Source: Nocardioides cavernaquae
GTDB lineage: Bacteria; Actinomycetota; Actinomycetes; Propionibacteriales; Nocardioidaceae
Assembly: GCF_003600895.1 (NCBI RefSeq)
Contig: NZ_QYRP01000002.1
Coordinates: 2,356,001-2,420,000, forward strand
Direction of reading: 5' to 3'
DNA length: 64,000 nucleotides
Positions 58,647-64,000 of the stretch are shown here, piece by piece. Under the pieces are notes generated by a model. The model did not search any database and was not told the origin of the DNA. It saw nothing but the letters and a program-made list of their open reading frames with translations. Every line of letters starts with the position of its first letter. Within the stretch, counting starts at the first letter, position 1. Position numbers and translations under genes: made by a program.

Positions 58647-59874
58647 GGGCCAGCTCGAGGTCGAGCCGATCTTCGTCAAGGGGACGACCGCGGACCTCTG
58701 CGGCCTTCTCCAGGCGGTAGCGCACGGTGTTCTTGTGGACGTTCAGCCGGGACGCGGCTGACGCGAAGCTGCTGCCCTCGGCCAGGAAGGTCCGTGTGGT
58801 CTCGCGCAGACGCGCGGTGGCCTCGTCGTCATCTGCGAGCGCTCCGAGGGCGGAGGCGACGAGCCGTCGGCTGGTGTCGATGTCGCGGAGGAGCAGGGTT
58901 GCCGCCCGGACGTCAGGATCGGACCAGAAGGTTGCGCGTGCGAGTCGCCCGCGAGCATTCAGTGCGAGCTGATGCGCCGCCCGCGCCTCCTGGTGTGTCG
59001 AGCGGAATCCTTCGAGGCCCACGGAGGGACTTCCGACGGCGACGTGCGCACCGATCCGCTCCGCCTCATCGAGAACGGCGCGGCTGAGGGTGTCGGCGCG
59101 CGCGTTGGTCCTCCCGAACGGAAGCCAGGCCCACGCGGTCGAGCGGTCCTGCGGGATGAAGAGGCCGCTTCCGGCACCGAGCTCCTTGCCGATGGCGGCG
59201 AGCAGGCGCTCGAGAGCGCGGAGGTCGTCTGGCGAGCCCACGCCGTCGAGCCAGAGCACGAGGCCGACGTGGTGCTGGCGAAGGCGATAACCCAGCGCTG
59301 CTTCGGTCGCGGCCGTTTCGCCGACCTTGCCTGCGAGTACGTCGCTCAGCGTTGCGCTCCGCACCGAGTTGCTGTTGGCGAGCCAGCGCACGCGCTCACT
59401 CTCGTACTCGGCGACGACCTGGGTCGACACGGCGTCGATGTAGCGGAACGACGCCTCCACGAACCTGTGTGTCGCTTCGATCGCAACCGGGCGATCGGGA
59501 GCGTGACCGTCCACGCGGTGCAGCGCCCACGAGAGGGTCGTCTCCTGGCCGAGGCGATACGCGCGGAGCAGCGCCACGGGGTCGGTGCCCCGCTGCGCGA
59601 GCCGGCGGGCGTACTCGGCAGCGGCCGGTGGTGCGGTGGCCTCGGGGACGGCGAGGCCGTAGCGGAGGATCCTGCCGAGGGCGTCGATGTTGCTCTCGAT
59701 GCTGGCGTGGAGAAGCTCCTGCACTGCCGGATCGCCGCGTAGGTCGGTGATCTCGCCGGTCAGGCGTTCCTGGACGAGTGTCGTGAGCTCGGCGAGGTGC
59801 TCCCCGAGCTCGGCGCCCACGGTCAGGACCACGGAGTCGACGGCAGCCGTGAACTCCTCGTCGGGTTCGTGCAC
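58603..59874 (-). CDS. PucR-family transcriptional regulator, copy 2
   Basis: A 423-residue regulator with an N-terminal RsbT-like/GAF-free sensor helix region, a central CdaR module, and a C-terminal helix-turn-helix (SAASRLNVHKNTVRYRLEKA). GTG 59874 is chosen, with GAGGAG about eight bases upstream, over the longer frame to 60000, which runs through the palindromes. It is divergent from an acyl-CoA ligase operon, which is its likely target, from the palindromes at 59947-59961 or 59991-60010. Confidence 0.85.
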   Translation of the reverse strand: MHEPDEEFTAAVDSVVLTVGAELGEHLAELTTLVQERLTGEITDLRGDPAVQELLHASIESNIDALGRILRYGLAVPEATAPPAAAEYARRLAQRGTDPVALLRAYRLGQETTLSWALHRVDGHAPDRPVAIEATHRFVEASFRYIDAVSTQVVAEYESERVRWLANSNSVRSATLSDVLAGKVGETAATEAALGYRLRQHHVGLVLWLDGVGSPDDLRALERLLAAIGKELGAGSGLFIPQDRSTAWAWLPFGRTNARADTLSRAVLDEAERIGAHVAVGSPSVGLEGFRSTHQEARAAHQLALNARGRLARATFWSDPDVRAATLLLRDIDTSRRLVASALGALADDDEATARLRETTRTFLAEGSSFASAASRLNVHKNTVRYRLEKAAEVRGRPLDEDRLDLELALIACEWLGPEVLHR

Positions 59875-59946
59875 CCTGCGCTCTCCTCTGACTTGGTCGA
59901 TTGTGCCAACAGATTCGATGGTTGCACGCTGCGGGCGGCGCGGAGA

Positions 59947-59961
59947 TGTATCCGGGATACA
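59947..59961. promoter_or_regulatory. Palindrome 1 in the PucR / ligase divergent region
   Basis: TGTATCC-G-GGATACA (59947-59961) is a perfect inverted repeat with a single-base centre. It lies between the divergent PucR gene and the ligase operon. Confidence 0.6.
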
Positions 59962-59990
59962 AATCAGTCGACAGAGTCTGTTCGGGATCG

Positions 59991-60010
59991 CCAGTGACAT
60001 CGGTCACTGG
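59991..60010. promoter_or_regulatory. Palindrome 2 in the PucR / ligase divergent region
   Basis: CCAGTGAC (59991-59998) - ATCG - GTCACTGG (60003-60010). Its 8-bp perfect arms make it a good operator candidate for PucR or another dimeric regulator. It lies 40 bp upstream of the ligase start. Confidence 0.65.
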
Positions 60011-60050
60011 TGATCCGATCGTTGAAGTGACCCCGACGAGAGGAACCGAC

Positions 60051-61526
60051 GTGTCCGTGGCCTACCTTCCCTGGAGCCGACCTGCCGACTTCGACCCGCG
60101 GCCCTGCGTGCGGGACGCCGAGCAGGAGCTCACGTACGCCGAGTTCTCGGCCCGGGTGGACGCGGCCGCCGAGCAGCTGGCCGAGCTCGGCGTCCAGCCC
60201 GGATCGGTCGTGGCGATCATGCTCCCCAACCGGGTCGAGCTGCTCGTCGCGATGGTGGCCGCGTGGCGCCTCCGTGCCGCCGCGACACCGATGAACCCGA
60301 CCTTCACCGCCACCGAGGCCGCGCACCAGCTCACCGACTCGGGAGCCGTCGTGCTGGTCACCGACCGGACCGAGCCGATCCCGGACGGGCCGAGCGTCCT
60401 TCCGGTCTCCGAGCTGCGGCGGGAGTCCCGTGGCGCCGGTCTGCCCGCGCCTGCGACGGACCTGGCCGATGTCGCGCTGCTGATCTACACCAGTGGGTCG
60501 ACCGGTCGGCCCAAGGGCGTCGTGCTCAGTCACGACAACCTCGGGTCGATGGCCGACATGATGGGCAGCTTCACCGGGATCACCGGCGACGACCACTGCC
60601 TCCTGGTCCTGCCGCTCTTCCACGTCAACGCCATCCTGGTCAGCTGCCTCGTCCCGATGTGCGCCGGCGGTCAGGTCAGCCTCCTCCAGCGGTTCCACCC
60701 GGTCGACTTCCTCGAGAACATCGCCCGTCTCCGCCCGACGTACTTCTCGGCGGTCCCGACGATCTATGCCTACCTGGTCGGGGCGGTCGAGGCCGGGGCG
60801 CCGGCGGACCTGTCATCGGTGCGCCTCGCGATCTGCGGCGCGGCACCGGCTCCGGCAGGACTGCTCGCGAAAGCTGAGAAGCTCTTCGGCTTCCCGATCT
60901 GTGAGGGATACGGGCTCTCCGAGGGCACGTGTGCCTCGACCTGCAACCCGTTCGACGGCGAGCGCAAGCCCGGCTCGGTCGGCGTCCCGCTGCCGGGCCA
61001 GACCATCGGCATCATGGCCCCCGACGGCACGCTGCTCCCGACGGGCGAGCGCGGCGAGGTCGTGATCCAGGGCACCAACGTCATGCAGGGCTACCTGAAC
61101 AACCCGGAGGCCACGGCGCAGGCGCTCGGCGACGGCTGGCTGCACACCGGCGACGTCGGCATCCTCGACGAGGACGGCTACCTCACCATCGTCGACCGGA
61201 TCAAGGACATGATCATCCGCGGCGGCGAGAACATCTACCCCAAGGAGATCGAGACCGTCCTCAACGAGCACCCGGCCGTTGCCGAAGCGGCCGTGGTCGG
61301 TGCGCCGGATGCCGCCCTGGGTGAGGTCGTGGCGGCGTTCGTGGCCGTCGCGGACCCGACGGCGATCGATGAGGATGCGCTCAAGGCGCACTGCGCGACC
61401 CACCTCGCCAAGATCAAGGTGCCCGTCTCGATCGCGGTGCTGGACGCGCTGCCGAAGAACCCGGTAGGCAAGACCGACAAGCCCACACTGCGCCGGCAGC
61501 TCGCCGACCTGTCCCAGGGAGCGTAG
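60051..61526 (+). CDS. Acyl-CoA ligase (AMP-forming), copy 2
   Basis: A 491-residue adenylate-forming ligase with YTSGSTGRPKGVVLSH, EGYGLSEGTCASTCNP, and DRIKDMIIRGGENIYPKEIE with a C-terminal Lys region KNPVGKTDKPTLRR. It is close to the ligase at 51461-52921. GTG 60051 follows GAGAGGA; the frame above is promoter sequence. It is the first gene of an operon with a DUF3556 membrane protein and a CrtI-like oxidoreductase. Substrate unknown, probably a medium- to long-chain or cyclic acid. Confidence 0.9.
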   Translation: MSVAYLPWSRPADFDPRPCVRDAEQELTYAEFSARVDAAAEQLAELGVQPGSVVAIMLPNRVELLVAMVAAWRLRAAATPMNPTFTATEAAHQLTDSGAVVLVTDRTEPIPDGPSVLPVSELRRESRGAGLPAPATDLADVALLIYTSGSTGRPKGVVLSHDNLGSMADMMGSFTGITGDDHCLLVLPLFHVNAILVSCLVPMCAGGQVSLLQRFHPVDFLENIARLRPTYFSAVPTIYAYLVGAVEAGAPADLSSVRLAICGAAPAPAGLLAKAEKLFGFPICEGYGLSEGTCASTCNPFDGERKPGSVGVPLPGQTIGIMAPDGTLLPTGERGEVVIQGTNVMQGYLNNPEATAQALGDGWLHTGDVGILDEDGYLTIVDRIKDMIIRGGENIYPKEIETVLNEHPAVAEAAVVGAPDAALGEVVAAFVAVADPTAIDEDALKAHCATHLAKIKVPVSIAVLDALPKNPVGKTDKPTLRRQLADLSQGA

Positions 61527-61528
61527 CC

Positions 61529-63295
61529 ATGCCGTTCACCCAACCCACGCTGCCGCCGGTCGATCCGGCCGAGTTCCGCACCCGCCCGCTCATGGACCGG
61601 CTCAAGCTCCTCACCACGTTCTGGGCCGAGAACGGCTACGGCAGCCCGTACATGCTGCACGCGATCTACGTCGCGAAGTTCCTGCTGATCTCCACGCTTG
61701 GCGGACTGCTCGTCGTCACGCTCACCTCCCCGGGCATCGGCTCGATCCTCGACGCCGGCACCTGGTGGCACGAGCCGATCATGTACCAGAAGCTCATCCT
61801 CTGGGTGGCCTTCCTGGAGGTCTTCGGCATCGGTGGTGCCTGGGGTCCGCTGACCGGCCACTTCAAGCCGTTCTACGGTGGCGCACGCTACTTCTCCCGC
61901 CCCGGCCTGCTGCGGATGGCGCCCTGGCCGGACAAGGTCCCGCTCACCGGTGGCGTCCGACGCACGCCCGTTGATGCGGCGCTCTACCTCGGCTACCTGG
62001 CCAGCCTCGTCGTGGCCCTGGTGCTTCCGGGGGTGCAGTACGACGCGTCCCTGCCGCACTCCGACGGGGGAGTTGTCCGGCACTGGGCGTTGTTCGCCCC
62101 GATCGTTCTGCTCGTCGTGCTCGGGCTGCGTGACAAGGTGATCTTCCTGTGCAGCCGCGGCGAGCAGTACCTCCCGGCGATGCTCTTCTTCGCGTTCCTC
62201 GAGCCGCACGACATGTTGATCGCCGGCAAGATGCTGATCGTGGTCGTGTGGGTCGGCGCGGGCTGGTCCAAGGTCGGCAAGCACTTCGAGAACGTCGTGC
62301 CCGTGATGGTGTCGAACACCCCGTGGGCGCAGAAGTTCGCGCGCAGGGCGCACTACCGCGACTTCCCCCACGACCTGCGACCGTCGACGCTGGCGAAGCT
62401 GATGGCGCACGTGGGCGGCACCACGGCCGAGATCATCGTGCCGCTGATCCTGCTCTTCACGACCAGCTGGACCGTCACTCTCTGCGGGGTGATCTTCATG
62501 GTCTGCTTCCACGCCTTCATCACCTCGACGTTCCCGCTCGCGGTGCCGTTGGAGTGGAACATCCTGTTCGGGTTCATCGCGGTCGCGCTCTTCGCGGGCT
62601 ACCCGAACGGTGACGGCTACGGGATCTTCGACTTCAGCGAGCCGTGGATGCTGCCGGTCATCGCGGTGGGCCTGCTGTTCTTCCCCGTGCTCGGAAACCT
62701 CCGCCCGGACCTGGTCTCCTTCCTGCCCTCCATGCGTCAGTACGCCGGCAACTGGGCGTCGGCGCTGTGGACCTTCGCCCCGGGTGCCGACGAGAAGCTG
62801 AAGCGCGCGGGCATGCCGGTGGGCCTGCACCGTGAGCAGCTGGCGGCACTGGGCATCGAGACGGACGTCGCCGCGATCAACATCGACCTGTTCGTGGCCT
62901 GGCGCTCCATGCACAGCCAGGGGCGCGGGCTGCTGTCGGTGCTGCGCACCTACCTGGGCGACGACGGCCTGGACCGACGCGACGTCTGGGAGGGGGAGAC
63001 CGGCGCCAACCTGCTGCTGGGATGGAACTTCGGTGACGGCCACATCCACGGCATCCGGTTCCTGGAGGCCCTGCGCGAGTCGTGCGGGTTCGAGCCCGGC
63101 GAGTTCGTTGTCGCCTGGGTGGAGTCGCAGCCGGTGCACAAGAACTTCCAGGAGTGGTTCGTCTTCGACGGTGCCCTCGGGGTGGTCCAGCGCGGCACGT
63201 GGAAGGTCGCCGACTGCGTGGCCGAGCAGCCATGGCTGCCCAACGGCCCGGTCCCGCTCAACGTGACGTGGAGCGCGGCGGGGGCGGCGTCGTGA
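61529..63295 (+). CDS. DUF3556-type integral membrane protein
   Basis: This 588-residue protein has about eight membrane helices in its first 400 residues (for example FLLISTLGGLLVVTL and YLGYLASLVVALVL) and a soluble C-terminal part. It resembles the actinobacterial DUF3556 membrane protein family, which has no assigned function. In mycobacteria such genes lie near lipid genes. It begins 2 bp after the ligase stop and overlaps the next gene by GTGA, so the three act together. It may be a membrane oxidoreductase or transporter partner. Confidence 0.7.
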   Translation: MPFTQPTLPPVDPAEFRTRPLMDRLKLLTTFWAENGYGSPYMLHAIYVAKFLLISTLGGLLVVTLTSPGIGSILDAGTWWHEPIMYQKLILWVAFLEVFGIGGAWGPLTGHFKPFYGGARYFSRPGLLRMAPWPDKVPLTGGVRRTPVDAALYLGYLASLVVALVLPGVQYDASLPHSDGGVVRHWALFAPIVLLVVLGLRDKVIFLCSRGEQYLPAMLFFAFLEPHDMLIAGKMLIVVVWVGAGWSKVGKHFENVVPVMVSNTPWAQKFARRAHYRDFPHDLRPSTLAKLMAHVGGTTAEIIVPLILLFTTSWTVTLCGVIFMVCFHAFITSTFPLAVPLEWNILFGFIAVALFAGYPNGDGYGIFDFSEPWMLPVIAVGLLFFPVLGNLRPDLVSFLPSMRQYAGNWASALWTFAPGADEKLKRAGMPVGLHREQLAALGIETDVAAINIDLFVAWRSMHSQGRGLLSVLRTYLGDDGLDRRDVWEGETGANLLLGWNFGDGHIHGIRFLEALRESCGFEPGEFVVAWVESQPVHKNFQEWFVFDGALGVVQRGTWKVADCVAEQPWLPNGPVPLNVTWSAAGAAS

Positions 63296-64000
63296 CGTCA
63301 GCGGTCATCGTCGGCAGCGGACCCAACGGGCTCGCTGCAGCGGCCGCCCTGGCCCGCGCCGGGGTGAGCGTCACGGTGCTCGAAGCGGCCGACGAGATCG
63401 GGGGAGGCACCCGCACGAGCGAGGCGATCCTTCCGGGTCTGCTGCATGACCACTGCGCCGCGGTCCACCCGATGGCGGTCGGCTCGGCCTTCCTCCAGGG
63501 CCTCGACCTGGGCCGCCACGGACTCGAGTGGCGACTCCCCGAGATCGACTGCGTGCACCCTCTCGACGACGGGACTGCCGGTGTGCTGCGCCGTTCCGTG
63601 GCCGAGACGTCGGCCGGCCTCGGCGTCGACGGCAAGAAGTGGAAGCGGCTGTTCGGGAAGACCTCCGCGTCGTACGACGAGCTGGCCGAGGACATCCTCG
63701 CCCCGTTGATCCGCTTCCCCTCCCACCCGGTCAAGCTGGCCCGGTTCGGTGCCCCCACGACGCTGCCCGCGTCCACGCTCTCCCGCTACTTCCACAGCGA
63801 GCAGGGCAAGGCGCTCTTCGGTGGCGTCGCGGCCCACGCCTTCCAGCCGCTGACCCGGCCGCTCAGCTCCGCGATCGGACTGGGCATCATCACCGCCGGA
63901 CACCGGCACGGCTGGGCGGTTGCCGCAGGCGGATCGCAGTCGATCACCAACGCGCTGGCCGCCGTCGTCCTCGAGAACGGCGGCACCATCGAGACCGGCG
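63292..64000 (+). CDS. CrtI-like FAD-dependent oxidoreductase (3' partial)
   Basis: The gene starts at GTG 63292 (GTGA overlap with the DUF3556 stop) and runs off the window; 236 residues are visible. The N-terminal VIVGSGPNGLAAAAALARAGVSVTVLEAADEIGG is the FAD-binding motif of the phytoene desaturase / amine oxidase superfamily. The same kind of protein is common in actinobacteria as NAD(P)/FAD-dependent oxidoreductase of unknown substrate. In this operon it may oxidise or desaturate the compound activated by the ligase. Confidence 0.85.
   Translation, partial: MTSAVIVGSGPNGLAAAAALARAGVSVTVLEAADEIGGGTRTSEAILPGLLHDHCAAVHPMAVGSAFLQGLDLGRHGLEWRLPEIDCVHPLDDGTAGVLRRSVAETSAGLGVDGKKWKRLFGKTSASYDELAEDILAPLIRFPSHPVKLARFGAPTTLPASTLSRYFHSEQGKALFGGVAAHAFQPLTRPLSSAIGLGIITAGHRHGWAVAAGGSQSITNALAAVVLENGGTIETG

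Noticed and set aside
61235..63139. 634-codon open frame on the minus strand
   Set aside because: It is antisense to ligase and DUF3556 genes; Gln/His/Arg-rich shadow.
1..64000. tRNA, rRNA, CRISPR array or insertion sequence
   Set aside because: I saw no cloverleaf-like sequence, regular spaced repeats, or transposase gene with terminal repeats.

Overview
This window is GC-rich DNA with actinobacterial architecture: a YrbE/Mce import operon, many ATGA/GTGA stop-start overlaps, GTG starts, PucR, TetR, HxlR and AraC regulators, and mycobacterial-type lipid genes. A Nocardioidaceae-like (Nocardioides-type) or other mycolic-acid-related actinomycete is the best guess; this is inference from gene content, not a phylogeny. 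About 63 genes are packed with little spacer. I see no rRNA, tRNA, CRISPR array, prophage or insertion sequence.

Layout. 1-1.4 kb: the end of a Gly/Ser-rich protein, a small five-cysteine protein and a coupled membrane protein. 1.5-3.6 kb: MobA-like nucleotidyltransferase and an amidase. 3.6-11.5 kb: a minus-strand lipid operon (PucR regulator, desaturase-reductase fusion, ECF sigma factor, GMC oxidoreductase, wax ester synthase/DGAT, ICMT-like membrane protein). 11.5-16.6 kb: SDR/TetR and MFS/HxlR divergent pairs with clear palindromic operators, a crotonase and a CGNR zinc-finger regulator. 16.7-26.2 kb: complete mce operon (two YrbE permeases, MceA-F, two Mce-associated proteins; no ATPase gene). 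26.2-41.1 kb: a catabolic block with crotonases, thiolase, tautomerase-like protein, acetoacetyl-CoA synthetase, alpha/beta hydrolase, two AraC regulators, and three metallo-beta-lactamase-fold proteins, one fused to a quinone-reductase-type MDR. 41.1-47.1 kb: a second copy of the five-cysteine protein, then MDR/TetR facing an OYE-SDR-hydrolase-CrtA-like operon. 47.2-53.2 kb: TetR/GMC facing a crotonase-hydrolase-acyl-CoA ligase-HxlR operon. 53.2-57.1 kb: a decayed SGNH hydrolase, a ferredoxin reductase/acyl desaturase pair with two copies of a palindromic operator, and an alanine-dehydrogenase-family protein. 57.3-64 kb: cold shock protein, small membrane proteins, a PucR regulator, and a ligase/DUF3556/CrtI-like operon running off the end.

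The main new observation is a shared promoter element. Four transcription units carry the same arrangement: two direct repeats whose starts are exactly 21 bp apart, followed by a -10-like TTnCTAC box at a fixed distance. They lie upstream of the mce operon (16576-16640), the alpha/beta hydrolase-acetoacetyl-CoA synthetase unit (33440-33500, minus), a crotonase (35667-35728) and the MBL / MDR-MBL-fusion unit (39692-39752, minus). Two AraC-family genes sit between the second and third sites. This suggests one AraC-type activator couples an Mce importer to a CoA-dependent catabolic route for the imported lipid-like substrate.

Other notable points are the single-chain desaturase-reductase, the MDR-MBL fusion, 22 in-frame coding-like codons after an amber stop in the DesA3-like desaturase, and palindromic operators for nearly every TetR/HxlR switch.
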